A DNA stretch of 64,000 bases, taken from Chryseobacterium capnotolerans (lineage in GTDB: Bacteria; Bacteroidota; Bacteroidia; Flavobacteriales; Weeksellaceae). The translations under genes and the position numbers were made by a program. The stretch covers positions 749,001 to 813,000 of the forward strand of contig NZ_CP065589.1 in NCBI RefSeq assembly GCF_021278965.1. Direction: 5' to 3'. The stretch's first letter is position 1, and every line of letters begins with the position of its first letter. Positions 27,421 through 36,559 of this stretch are shown one piece after another. The notes beneath the pieces are model-generated. The model was not told where the DNA came from and ran no database searches. It worked only from the letters and a program-made list of their open reading frames with translations.

Positions 27421-27570
27421 AGGGCAGGAAGTCTGAAGAGGGAGGCTGGAAGTTATTATGAGCAACGTTTCAATGTGGGTATGATAATGGGTGGAAAATG
27501 TTGATTAAAATAAGGTTCAAACTCTTTTTAAGGCTTCCATAACTTCCCGCTTCCCGCCCCATCTTCCTTT
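27421..27570. repeat. Dispersed GGAAG/CTTCC inverted-repeat element, copy B
   Basis: Left arm GGCAGGAAGTCTGAAGAGGG... (27421-27453) and right arm CTTCCATAACTTCCCGCTTCC... (27533-27570) enclose about 80 bp. It lies between the HAD gene and agmatinase and is related to copies at 25, 39521 and 42212. Confidence 0.55.
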
Positions 27571-27624
27571 CTAAAAAATATACGTAGTTTAGATTTAGCC
27601 AGAACATCATTGGCAAACTCTTCG

Positions 27625-27632
27625 TATCTTTG
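27625..27632 (+). promoter_or_regulatory. -7 box (TATCTTTG) of the agmatinase gene
   Basis: An exact TAnnTTTG match 35 bp before the speB ATG. No TTTG lies at the expected -33 distance, so this rests on the -7 element only. Confidence 0.4.
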
Positions 27633-27667
27633 CGATTAATTACAACATTAAAATTTTTAAATAAAGC

Positions 27668-28528
27668 ATGAGAACATACGCAGGAATTCCAGAGGAAAAC
27701 GCAACGTTGGAGAATTCGAAAGTAATGTTGGTAACAGTTCCTTACGATGGAACTTCAACATGGGGAAAAGGAGCAGACAAAGGTCCTGAATTATTCCTTG
27801 ACGCTTCTGAAAACATGGAACTTTATGACATCGAAACACAAACTGAACCTTACCTTCAGGGTGTATATTTAGCTGGAGAAGTTTCTGAAAACTCTACTCC
27901 TGAAGCAATGACAGAAGCAGTTTATCAGAAAACAAAAGAGCTTTTGAACAATGAAGGAAAAGTATTTACTTTATTTGGAGGGGAGCACTCCGTTTCTATC
28001 GGTTCTATTCGTGCAGTAGGAGAAAAATTTGAAAACCTTACCGTTCTTCAATTAGATGCTCACACAGATCTACGTCCTGAGTTTCATGGTTCTACTTCTA
28101 ACCACGCTTGTGCTGTGTTTGAAGCGAATCAGAAGCATAACTTAGTGCAGGTGGGTATTCGTTCTATGGATGCTGAAGAAGCTCAGTATTTACCTGAAGG
28201 GAGAGTGTTCTTTGCTCACGAGATCGCTAACAATGAGAACTGGGTGAATGATGTATTGGAAAAAGTTTCAGGAAACGTATATATTACGATTGACCTTGAT
28301 GCTTTTGATCCTTCTATCGCTCCCTCTACAGGAACTCCTGAACCAGGTGGATTACAATGGTATCCAACATTGGAATTATTAAGAAAAGTATTCGAAAAAT
28401 GTAACGTAGTGGCATTCGATATTGTAGAATTAATGGATTCTCCAATGGCTAAGCCAACCGCTTTCCTTGCGGCTAAGTTATATTATAAAATGCTTGCTTA
28501 TAACGATATTTATAACAACGATAACTAA
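27668..28528 (+). CDS. speB: Agmatinase
   Basis: Ureohydrolase that would turn agmatine into putrescine and urea. The 286-residue protein carries all manganese ligand motifs: GGEHSVS (His), LDAHTDLR (two Asp and a His) and ITIDLDAFDPS (Asp pair), plus the family TPEPGG. Together with the arginine decarboxylase at 24112 it forms a putrescine pathway, although the two genes are separated by two minus-strand genes. An arginase or formiminoglutamase identity is less likely given the neighbour. Confidence 0.88.
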   Translation: MRTYAGIPEENATLENSKVMLVTVPYDGTSTWGKGADKGPELFLDASENMELYDIETQTEPYLQGVYLAGEVSENSTPEAMTEAVYQKTKELLNNEGKVFTLFGGEHSVSIGSIRAVGEKFENLTVLQLDAHTDLRPEFHGSTSNHACAVFEANQKHNLVQVGIRSMDAEEAQYLPEGRVFFAHEIANNENWVNDVLEKVSGNVYITIDLDAFDPSIAPSTGTPEPGGLQWYPTLELLRKVFEKCNVVAFDIVELMDSPMAKPTAFLAAKLYYKMLAYNDIYNNDN

Positions 28529-28597
28529 TATTCCGCAAGAATCGGATTTTTTCTGTCATGTATTCTTTGGAAATTTGTGAGATAAAAACATAGTAAG

Positions 28598-29439
28598 ATG
28601 TCCACACAAAATCAAATAGATTACAATAGAATTGCTAAAGCGATAGAGTATATCCAGAGCAATTTCAGACTTCAGCCAAGTTTGGAGGAAGTGGCAGAGA
28701 ATATTCACTTGAGTCCGGCCCATTTTCAGAAGATCTTTACAGATTGGGCAGGAACAAGTCCGAAGAAATTTTTACAGTTCATCAGTCTTGAACATGCTAA
28801 AAATTTATTGAAGGAAGAAAAGGCAAGTATTTTTGATACCGCTTATGAAACGGGATTTTCCAGTACTAGCAGATTGCATGATCTGTTTGTGAAAATAGAA
28901 GGAATGTCTCCGGCTGAATATAAGAATGGTGGAAAAAGTCTTGTGATCAATTATAGTTTTTCAGAAAGTCCGTTTGGAAATATCCTGGTAGCTTCCACGG
29001 AAAAAGGAATCTGCTATATGGCTTTTGAAAATGATAAAGAAACAGCATTAGGGAATTTACAGCATAAATTTCCTAATGCTTCTTTTTTGAAAAGCAAGAC
29101 ACGCTTCAAAAAAATGCATTGTCCATATTCAATAAAGACTGGACGAAACTCAATACCATAAAACTTCATTTAAAAGGTACCGATTTTCAGCTAAAAGTTT
29201 GGGAAAGTTTACTGACGATTCCTATGGGAAAACTGTCTACTTATGGCAGTCTTGCAGAAAAAATAGGAAACCCTAAAGCCTCAAGAGCTGTGGGGACAGC
29301 CATAGGCAGTAATCCTGTAGCATTCTTAATTCCTTGTCACCGTGTTATTCAGTCTACCGGACACCTTGGCGGTTACCGATGGGGAAGTGGAAGAAAACAA
29401 ATGATTGTGGGCTGGGAAAGTTCACAGCTTTACTCTTAA
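28598..29439 (+). CDS. ada: Ada-like protein: AraC HTH + methylated-DNA-cysteine methyltransferase, frameshifted
   Basis: An N-terminal AraC-type helix-turn-helix pair (about 15-105; SLEEVAENIHLSPAHFQKIF and the second FDTAYETGFSSTSRLHDLF) is joined to an O6-methylguanine methyltransferase. That domain has the active-site PCHRVI and the helix-turn-helix GNPKASRAVG. It lacks the N-terminal Cys4 zinc domain of E. coli Ada. The frame breaks near 29096, where AAGCAAGAC should read one A longer (KSKDTLQKNALS). Direct reversal of alkyl lesions and possibly regulation of the downstream alkB. Confidence 0.85.
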
Positions 29440-29450
29440 TATTTTTTTAA

Positions 29451-29610
29451 CCACAAAAGTCACAAAAGTTTTTAGACATTTAAGTTACTACTAACTGTTT
29501 GATAAGTACACTTAAGCTTCCCGAAAATGTCAGTTGAAGACGTAAATATTCCCATCCTTTGGAGGGATGTCAAAAATTCAAAGAATTTTTGACGGGGTGG
29601 TTTTACACTA
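29451..29610. repeat. Partial dispersed repeat plus nested hairpins
   Basis: The left end AACCACAAAAGTCACAAAAG resembles the end of the element at 22916. It is followed near 29550-29605 by CCATCCTTTGGAGGGATG and GTCAAAAATTCAAAGAATTTTTGAC, two hairpins arranged CCATCC...GGGGTGG. There is no coding frame. The second part looks like a common Chryseobacterium intergenic palindrome (recalled, not checked). Confidence 0.5.
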
Positions 29611-29660
29611 AACTACATTTCAAAAACATTCCGTAATTTGTATTTCCAAAACCAAAACCA

Positions 29661-30272
29661 ATGTTAAGCCTGTTCGATGAAACACCAGATTATCCATTAA
29701 GTCTTCTTCCACATGACGGAACCGTTCTGTACTATGGGAAAGTCTTCTCAAAAGAAGAGTCTGATAGGTATTACGACTATCTTTTCAATCAGATTCCATG
29801 GGAACATGATGAGGCCGTTATCTTCGGAAAGTTAATTCTGACGAAGCGAAAAGTAGCATGGTTTGGAGAAAAAGCATTTGAGTATACTTATTCTAACAGA
29901 ACAAAATATGCCAAACCCTGGACTCCTGAGTTATTGAAATTAAAACAAAAATGCGAAGAAGTTTCAGGAGAAACCTATAATTCATGCTTGCTAAATCTAT
30001 ACCATGATGGAAGTGAAGGAATGGCTTATCATAGTGACGGAGAAACCGATTTGAAAAAACATGGAGCTATCGCTTCCCTGACTTTCGGAGCAGAAAGAAA
30101 GTTTCTATTCAAGCATAAAACAACCAAAGAAAAAGTAGAGATATTCCTGGAAACTGGAAGTCTGCTCATTATGAAAGGAACAACTCAGGACTACTGGCTT
30201 CATAGGCTGCCACCTACGACCAAAGTGAAAACTCCAAGAGTAAATCTTACGTTCAGAACAATTGAAGAATAG
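29661..30272 (+). CDS. alkB: Alpha-ketoglutarate-dependent dioxygenase AlkB
   Basis: Oxidative demethylase for 1-methyladenine and 3-methylcytosine. The 203-residue protein has the iron triad HSD (His124, Asp126) and His181 in YWLHRLPPT. The 2-oxoglutarate arginines are in TPRVNLTFR (Arg193, Arg199). The nucleotide-recognition lid precedes LNLYHDGSEGMAYHSD. It lies 222 bp after the Ada-like gene, giving a two-gene alkylation repair locus. Confidence 0.9.
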   Translation: MLSLFDETPDYPLSLLPHDGTVLYYGKVFSKEESDRYYDYLFNQIPWEHDEAVIFGKLILTKRKVAWFGEKAFEYTYSNRTKYAKPWTPELLKLKQKCEEVSGETYNSCLLNLYHDGSEGMAYHSDGETDLKKHGAIASLTFGAERKFLFKHKTTKEKVEIFLETGSLLIMKGTTQDYWLHRLPPTTKVKTPRVNLTFRTIEE

Positions 30273-30450
30273 AAAAACTCTCACAGATTTTTAACGCAAT
30301 CATCTGTGAGATCTGTGTAATCAGTGGGAAATAAGCATATTTAATATTCATTGCAAAATGATTGAAGAATAAAAAACTCTCGCAGATTGAGCGGATAACG
30401 CCGATTATAACGCAATCATCTGCGAAATCTGCTTAATCCGCGAGAGAATA
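30262..30450. repeat. Two tandem imperfect repeats downstream of alkB
   Basis: ATTGAAGAAT...AAAACTCTCACAGATT...CGCAATCATCTGTGAGATCTG is followed about 97 bp later by ATTGAAGAAT...AAAACTCTCGCAGATT...CGCAATCATCTGCGAAATCTG. Each unit forms a hairpin (CTCGCAG...CTGCGA). The duplicated unit includes the last codons of alkB. No coding capacity was seen between here and 30569. Confidence 0.6.
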
Positions 30451-30536
30451 AAACAAAAATTATTTTAAGTTTCAGCTTCCATCAATGAGCCTTGACAAGG
30501 CTGCATCATCAGTAAAATCTGGGAGAGATAAAAAAC

Positions 30537-30566
30537 AAAAAAGCTGTTCATCCAAACAGCTTTTTA
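30537..30566 (-). terminator. Terminator of the S15 hydrolase gene
   Basis: Stem AAAAAGCTGTT / AACAGCTTTTT with a short loop, 4 bp past the stop. On the minus strand a T-run follows. Confidence 0.8.
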
Positions 30567-30569
30567 AAT

Positions 30570-32429
30570 TTATTTTAATACATCAGCTTCAATAGAGCTG
30601 TCACCGTATACTTTAATAAATGCTTTGGTATAATCTTCCTTAGAAGCAAAATTCGGATTATCCATAAATTTCTGAGGATTCAGCGCAAAAAGCGGGAACC
30701 AGGTACTGCTGATCTGAATTTGAATTTTATGTCCTTTTTTGAAGGTGTGAACCACATCCTGAAGTCTGAAGTTGACGGCCGTTTTCTGATCAGGAACCAA
30801 TGCTTCACCTTTTTCTTTAGTATTTCTGAATCTTGCCGGCATAATTTCACTTCTTACCATCTGATGGTAGTTACCGTAAATCACGCCATCTTTCTTTTCT
30901 GCCGGTTTAAAATCTTCAGGATACACATCAATTAGCTTTACAGCGAAATCCGCATCTGTAGAAGATGAAGAAATATTCAATTTTGCCATAATTTCTCCTG
31001 CGAAAGCCATATCTTCTGTCAGTACATCTGTAGTAAATGTCAATACATCAGGTCTTCCTACAGCAAATCTTTGGTCTTCAGACATATAATTTTTTGGAGT
31101 AAACCCATTGAAGTCCTTTAAATGATCGGAACTTAAAACCGGATTATTAGGATCACTATAATATTCAGAATATCCTTGTGCGGAAGTATTTTTTAATGTT
31201 TTATCTGATAGATAGAAATTTACTTTCTGAGCATTTTTAGGCGGATAAGAGGCGAATTCTTTCCATTGTTTGGCTCCAGTATCATACATCAAAGCTTCCG
31301 GAAGACCTGCATCTTCTTTAGTATTCCCCTTAAGATAATGAGCAAAGAATTTTGTTTCTACATTTTTCTGGTAATACGTTGCAATGCTGTCTCCGAAATA
31401 AGTTTCACTGTGGAAGTGCTTACCTTGTTCCTGAGACCACCCACCATGAGAAAAGGGGCCCATTACAATGGTGTTTTTTGCCTTAGGGCTTGTCTTTTCA
31501 ATCGTTTTGTAGATATTTAGAGGTCCGGAAAGATCTTCAGCATCAAACCAGCCTCCAACAGTCATTACTGCATGGTTGATATTCTTCAGGTGAGGAAGCA
31601 GTCCTCTTTTTTGCCAGAATTCATCATAGTTGGTATGGTTCATAATTTCCGTCATAAAGAAATTATTTTTATAATATTTTTCATAGGCATCTTTCAGAGT
31701 TCCCATATCTCTGTAGAATTTTAAACCATCTTCGGAAGTTTGTTTAATGAATGAATCCATATACCAAGCCTTTTGCTCCGGTTTTGTCTTCTGAACTCCA
31801 AAAACAGGAAATGTTCTGAAATACCCTAACATAAATCTTCCGTTGTGAAGAAAATCATCGTTCCAGAAATCAGAGATCGGGGCTTGTGGTGAAGAAGCAA
31901 CTAATGCCGGATGTTGTGCTAATGTTCCTACAGCAGTATAAAAACCAGGATAAGACGTTCCGAATTGTCCTACTTTACCATTGTTATCTTTAACGTTTTT
32001 TAAAAGCCAGTCGATCGTATCGTAGGTATCTGTACTTTCGTCAACATCTTTCTTGGTTTTACGCTCTACCTGTGGAGTCATATTGGTGAAGGTTCCTTCA
32101 CTCATATATCTTCCGCGTACATCCTGATACACAAAAATGTATTTGTCTTTCATCAGATAAGCATTGGGACCCACTTTGGTTTTATATTCATTTTCACCAT
32201 AAGGAGCGATGCTGTAGCAGGTCCTTTGCATCAGGAACGGATATTTGTTCTTGTTTGAAATATCCTTGGGGATATAAACAGCAGTGAAAAGTTTTACTCC
32301 GTCACGCATGGGAATATAAAATTCCTTCTTGGTAAAGTTATCTTTAACGAAATTGTCTTTTTGTTCTGTATTCTGAGCCTTTCCAAAAATGAAAAGAAGA
32401 ATGAATACAACTGAAATAGGGGTCTTCAT
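30570..32429 (-). CDS. CocE/NonD family exported hydrolase (peptidase S15-like)
   Basis: A 619-residue protein with a signal peptide (cleavage near FGKAQ, residue 19). The alpha/beta-hydrolase core begins at MRDGVKLFTAVYIP. The nucleophile is Ser159 in GTSYPG; the family acid and His are expected in the middle third (SHGGWSQEQGKH contains a good His candidate). The C-terminal galactose-binding-like beta-sandwich of X-Pro dipeptidyl peptidases and cocaine-esterase relatives covers about 390-610. Substrate unknown: acyl-amino acid or peptide esters are typical. Monocistronic. Confidence 0.85.
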   Translation of the reverse strand: MKTPISVVFILLFIFGKAQNTEQKDNFVKDNFTKKEFYIPMRDGVKLFTAVYIPKDISNKNKYPFLMQRTCYSIAPYGENEYKTKVGPNAYLMKDKYIFVYQDVRGRYMSEGTFTNMTPQVERKTKKDVDESTDTYDTIDWLLKNVKDNNGKVGQFGTSYPGFYTAVGTLAQHPALVASSPQAPISDFWNDDFLHNGRFMLGYFRTFPVFGVQKTKPEQKAWYMDSFIKQTSEDGLKFYRDMGTLKDAYEKYYKNNFFMTEIMNHTNYDEFWQKRGLLPHLKNINHAVMTVGGWFDAEDLSGPLNIYKTIEKTSPKAKNTIVMGPFSHGGWSQEQGKHFHSETYFGDSIATYYQKNVETKFFAHYLKGNTKEDAGLPEALMYDTGAKQWKEFASYPPKNAQKVNFYLSDKTLKNTSAQGYSEYYSDPNNPVLSSDHLKDFNGFTPKNYMSEDQRFAVGRPDVLTFTTDVLTEDMAFAGEIMAKLNISSSSTDADFAVKLIDVYPEDFKPAEKKDGVIYGNYHQMVRSEIMPARFRNTKEKGEALVPDQKTAVNFRLQDVVHTFKKGHKIQIQISSTWFPLFALNPQKFMDNPNFASKEDYTKAFIKVYGDSSIEADVLK

Positions 32430-32582
32430 AAGTAAAATTTGTGGCTAATTTAGAAATAAAAATACTTTCCCAGCATTTTCTCAGATGAATCTTCTTTTAA
32501 AAGTGGATTTGTTTTGATTTTTTGCTTTGAATTATGGATTTTGTAATAAGAAGTTTTATGAACTTTTGTGACTATAAAAATG

Positions 32583-32609
32583 CAAAAAAAGCCAGGAAAA
32601 TTCCCGGCT
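32583..32609 (-). terminator. Terminator of the large outer-membrane barrel gene
   Basis: Stem AGCCAGGAA / TTCCCGGCT (one mismatch or G-U) followed on the minus strand by seven T. Confidence 0.75.
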
Positions 32610-32638
32610 ATTCATTAAAGTATATAAAAGTATGGTGT

Positions 32639-35344
32639 TTATTTCTTTTTCGGTTTTTTACCTGCAAACTTATTCAGCTTCATACTCAGAGAAAACATGA
32701 TGTACCGTTTCAGGATCAGATCTTCACGGTCTTCAAAATAAGAATCTGTAATGGTTCTTTTTACACTTTGATTTTGATTCAGTACATCATAGACTTTTAT
32801 TTTTGCGGTCAGTTGTTTATTGTAGAATGAATATCCAAGGCTGGCATTCCAGAAATAAAAATCCTTTTTAAATCCGGGAGCAATATTGGAGTTTGTATTG
32901 TAGGAGAGATCATTGCCAATGAAAAAGTCTTTTGGAACAAATAATTGGTTAGTTCAACCTTAAGGGATTGGCTGGTGGTGTTCACTTTGTTTACATTATA
33001 GTTGGTATAATCTGAAAAACTATAACCAAGGCTGTAGGATGGCTTTATCGTAAATATATCTTTGATTTCATAATTCAGATTAAGGCCCGGGTTGAAATTA
33101 TATGCTCTGCTTGTAAATGCTTCACCATTGATAAATCCATTATTATAATTGTAATTCATGCTGAACCTTGGAGCAATCCTAAGTTTATGCTCATTCCATT
33201 TGAATGTTTTGGTGAGTCCCATACTGAAGCTGAAGTTTTTATTACCACTGATATTGCTGTAGGTGATAATCTGCTTTCCGGAATTATCATATTTGGAATA
33301 ATTGATAACATCGTTGTTTCTGTAAGTAAACCCTGCCATAATATGGTAGTTTAAATTCTTGACCATATTGTAACTGTTGAAAGATACGCTTGTTTCGTTG
33401 GTCCAGGTATTTTTAAGGTCAGGATTTCCGGTGTTGGTAATTAAAGGATTAGATTCATCCTTATAGGGAATCAGCTTTCCGGCATCAGGAATTGTGAAAC
33501 TGGAAGAGTTGGATATAATTAATGATTGGCGATCTGTAAAAGAATATCGGAAATTGGTTGAATATTTGGGTAAGACAAAACTTTTCTGAAGATTATACAG
33601 TTGTCCGTTAAAAACCGAATTGACATCCATCTCTGAAATATCAACATTTACCGTAGCCCAGAGACCGAATTTCTTTTTATAAAGATAGTAAGACAATTCA
33701 GGAGTAAATTGATTGATCTTTTGATCCATACTATTAGAAAGACGGGTATTGTACTGAGAATACTGCCCTGTAGATGGATCAAAATCATTAAAATCTCTTA
33801 TATCTCGGGTTAATTTTGAGTTGTATTGCAGGCCGATACCTATGGTGGCAGAATCTGAGATAGGCTCCGTATATTTGGCCATAAAACTATAATTATTATC
33901 CTGAGAACGGGTTTTTTGTAACTGATTACGGTTATCAGTAGTCATCCCGGAATCCTTATAAAAGGTATTCAGTGACTGATTGATATTATCATTATTAGAT
34001 TCTGTAATAGAGGTATTTATCATGGCCATCATTGACCTGTTTCTTTTCTTAAAGTTTTTGAAAAAATTAATATTGGGGCTGAAAGTATTGCTCTCTCCTT
34101 TGGTTTGAGTACTATTTTTACTTTCATTTAAAAGTTTTTCATCCTTTAAGGTTGATGATATGGATTGTCCTGAGCTGAAAGTTTCTGCTTTTGAAAATGA
34201 AGGCGCGATGTAAATATTAGTCAATGAATCCAGCTTTATTCCCACAGAACTGTTGAAATTGTATTGCCTGGATTCATTCTCATTGCTGCTTTCAGAATCC
34301 GTTTTAAGGGTAGAATCCGGAAGGAGTGTTGTCTTTGAAGCTTTGGACCGGGTTTCAGTATTAGAGTCTGTATATTGCAGGCTGAGGTTGTCAAGATTGG
34401 CATCTTTCCCAAGTTTGTCATTGTAATTCAATCCAAAACTATTGAATTTTTTGAATTCCGCCTCCCTGCTGGCCACTTCCACGCCCCATTGTATCAAAGA
34501 TCTGATCTCCTGAGCTGCTTTTTGAATTGATATTATTGGCAGATGCTAGGACACTGATTTTGGTATCTCCTTTAAAGTAATTTAAAAATACATTTCCTTC
34601 ATACCGCTTATCAGAACCATATCCGGCCAGTATTTTTGACATAAGACCCTTGTTTTTCTTTTCATCAATATTGAAATTAATGGTAGTATTCTGAGATTTC
34701 GGAGCTCTTTTGGTGAATTCTTCTTCTTTAGTTTTGGTAGTGGTAAATTGAATATTTTTAATGATGTCTGCAGGAAGATTTTGTAGGGCAGTCTTTCCAT
34801 CCTTGTCAAAAAAAGGTTTTCCGTTGACCATAATCTGGTCTACAGCTTTTCCGTTGACTGTAATTTTTCCATCATTCCCAATTTCTACTCCCGGAATCTG
34901 TTTCAAAAGTTCATCAATTTGACTGTCTGGCGGAACTTTAAGAGCAGAAGCATTGAATTCTATAGTGTCATTCTTTACTTTCACCGGAGAAACCGTAATC
35001 TTCACCTCATCAAGAGCAATGATTTTCTTTTTTTCAAGTTCTATATTACCCAGAGATAATGACTGCTGAATACTCTCAAGCGTTTTTGAATACGATAGTT
35101 TTTCAGTGTCAATTTTTAAGAAGGAAGGTTCTTTTATCTCATCGGTCTGCAACGAAAATTTACCTTCCTTATTAGTTGCTGTATAATTGATAATGGTGGA
35201 GTCTTTAGCCTTTAGCAGATATATGGTGGCATTTTCTACAGGTTTTTTTTCCGGATCGGTTACTTTTCCATCAATATATAGCCTTTGAGCGTATATAATT
35301 AAAAAATTACATACCAAAAACACGAATAATAAGATTTTCTTCAT
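32639..35344 (-). CDS. Outer-membrane beta-barrel protein with carboxypeptidase-like domain, two frameshifts
   Basis: About 900 residues when repaired. A signal peptide (MKKILLFVFLVCNFLIIYAQ) is followed by a carboxypeptidase-regulatory-like domain (VTDPEKKPVENATIYLL), a plug-like segment (LLKQIPGVEIGNDGKITVNGK) and a long TonB-receptor-like barrel. Two breaks occur: an extra A in the six-base run 34447-34452 (restores GGGIQKFNSFGLNY) and a missing base near 32939-32941. After the second repair the frame runs to the stop at 32639 and encodes the expected closing strands (KRYIMFSLSMKLN, ending in GKKPKKK). The real C-terminus therefore extends past the apparent stop at 32809. Ligand unknown. 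Confidence 0.8.
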
Positions 35345-35360
35345 TGAGCTTTCCAAAGCG

Positions 35361-35394
35361 TAAAAATAAAAAAACATCCCAATATAGGGATGTT
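35361..35394 (-). terminator. Terminator of the BON/SH3 gene pair
   Basis: Stem AACATCCC / GGGATGTT (35373-35394) with a T-rich tract on the minus strand. It overlaps the region upstream of the outer-membrane barrel gene, 16 bp from its start. Confidence 0.75.
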
Positions 35395-35420
35395 CCTTTT
35401 GAATATTTCAAAAAATATTT

Positions 35421-35840
35421 TTATGCTCTTAAATATCTTGAATAAGCATATCCTTCCTGACCGTCAGCAGTTTTCACTTTCCACCAGTCATCAGAAGTCT
35501 GCTCAATTAAAGTTACAGCAGAACCTTTTGCCGCTTTTCCTACTACAGCAGCTTCAGTAGAAGGCTCTTGTCTGATGTTCAGATTAGATTCATCTGTAGC
35601 TACAGTAAGAGAAGCACCTGAAGCAAGACCTGCAACCTGTACATCGATATTGATATCTGAAGCAGAATAAGTAGAATCAATAGCACCTAAAGCATTCCAA
35701 ACTGCATCTTTTGCAGCTGTATTGGAAGCATCTCCGGAAACATATAAAATTCCGTCTTGTTCCTGAACCTGTAAGTTTGAAATCCCAGCAGATTGAGCTG
35801 CTGAAACTACGCTTGAATATTTATCTTGTAATGTACTCAT
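35421..35840 (-). CDS. BON-like + SH3b domain protein
   Basis: A 139-residue protein without a signal peptide. The N-terminal half (about 1-65) has the BON-like pattern LQVQEQDGILYVSGDASN and AKDAVWNALG. The C-terminal half is a bacterial SH3 domain (LNIRQEPSTEAAVVGKAAKG...WWKVKTADGQEGYAYSRYL). LysM/SH3-type proteins of this kind bind peptidoglycan or stabilise the envelope. It lies 10 bp downstream of the BON lipoprotein and is cotranscribed with it. Confidence 0.75.
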   Translation of the reverse strand: MSTLQDKYSSVVSAAQSAGISNLQVQEQDGILYVSGDASNTAAKDAVWNALGAIDSTYSASDINIDVQVAGLASGASLTVATDESNLNIRQEPSTEAAVVGKAAKGSAVTLIEQTSDDWWKVKTADGQEGYAYSRYLRA

Positions 35841-35850
35841 CTTAATTTAA

Positions 35851-36339
35851 TTATTTTACTGTGTAGTTAAATTTAACTTTACCAACTTTTAAAGCGTCAA
35901 CAGACTGTTTAATTTTTTTAGCTTGTTCCTTAGAAACGTTTCCTGTAAGGGTAAGCTCATCATTGATAACTTCTACTTTTACGGTAGGGAAGTCTTTTAC
36001 TGCATCCTGAACTTTTTTCTGAACAGCAGGATCTACAGCAGATTTAGTTTCAACTGGTGCTGGAGCCGGAGTAACCTCTACTTTAGACATATCCATTACG
36101 TCTTTTACTCCTTTAATTGACTTTAATTGAGCAATCATAGCATCCTTAGAAGCTTGATCCGCGAAAGTTCCGCTTAAGTGAGCTACACCTTCTTTTACTT
36201 CAACAGAAGCATTGGGATTAGAAGTTACTACAGTTGTAGCCTGAGTCTGAAGATCGGCATCAGAAACTTTTTTCTTGCAAGAAACTGCCCCGAAAGATAC
36301 AGCTACAGCTAATGCAGCCATTGCGATAGTTTTTTTCAT
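35851..36339 (-). CDS. BON domain lipoprotein
   Basis: A 162-residue protein. The signal peptide ends in a lipobox (VSFGAVSCKKK, Cys near 21). Two BON domains follow (about 30-90, ASVEVKEGVAHLSGTFAD, and 105-160, VKVEVINDELTLTGNVSKEQ), separated by a Pro/Ala linker (TPAPAPVE). OsmY-like BON proteins protect the envelope under osmotic stress. First gene of a two-gene operon with the BON/SH3 protein. Confidence 0.85.
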   Translation of the reverse strand: MKKTIAMAALAVAVSFGAVSCKKKVSDADLQTQATTVVTSNPNASVEVKEGVAHLSGTFADQASKDAMIAQLKSIKGVKDVMDMSKVEVTPAPAPVETKSAVDPAVQKKVQDAVKDFPTVKVEVINDELTLTGNVSKEQAKKIKQSVDALKVGKVKFNYTVK

Positions 36340-36532
36340 ATTGTATATTTATTAATGTTGTTATACAATCAAATGTAATAATAAAATTTGTACCAAAAGA
36401 ATAAAAATTCAATAAATGTTTCTTAATTTTTTTACAATATTTTCTGAACCAGCGATTTAATTTTTATGTTTCAAAAACTTATTGTGGCCTTAGCATGATG
36501 AGAATAAAATATTCTGCCAATTCAAAAACCAT

Positions 36533-36540
36533 TATATTTG
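36533..36540 (+). promoter_or_regulatory. -7 box (TATATTTG) of the symporter operon
   Basis: Exact TAnnTTTG match 19 bp before the symporter ATG at 36560. Confidence 0.4.
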
Positions 36541-36559
36541 CGCAAATTGAACTATATAT

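Noticed and set aside
32534..32830. Plus-strand open frame of 98 codons
   Set aside because: The minus strand here encodes the closing strands of the outer-membrane barrel once one base is restored; the plus frame is a shadow.
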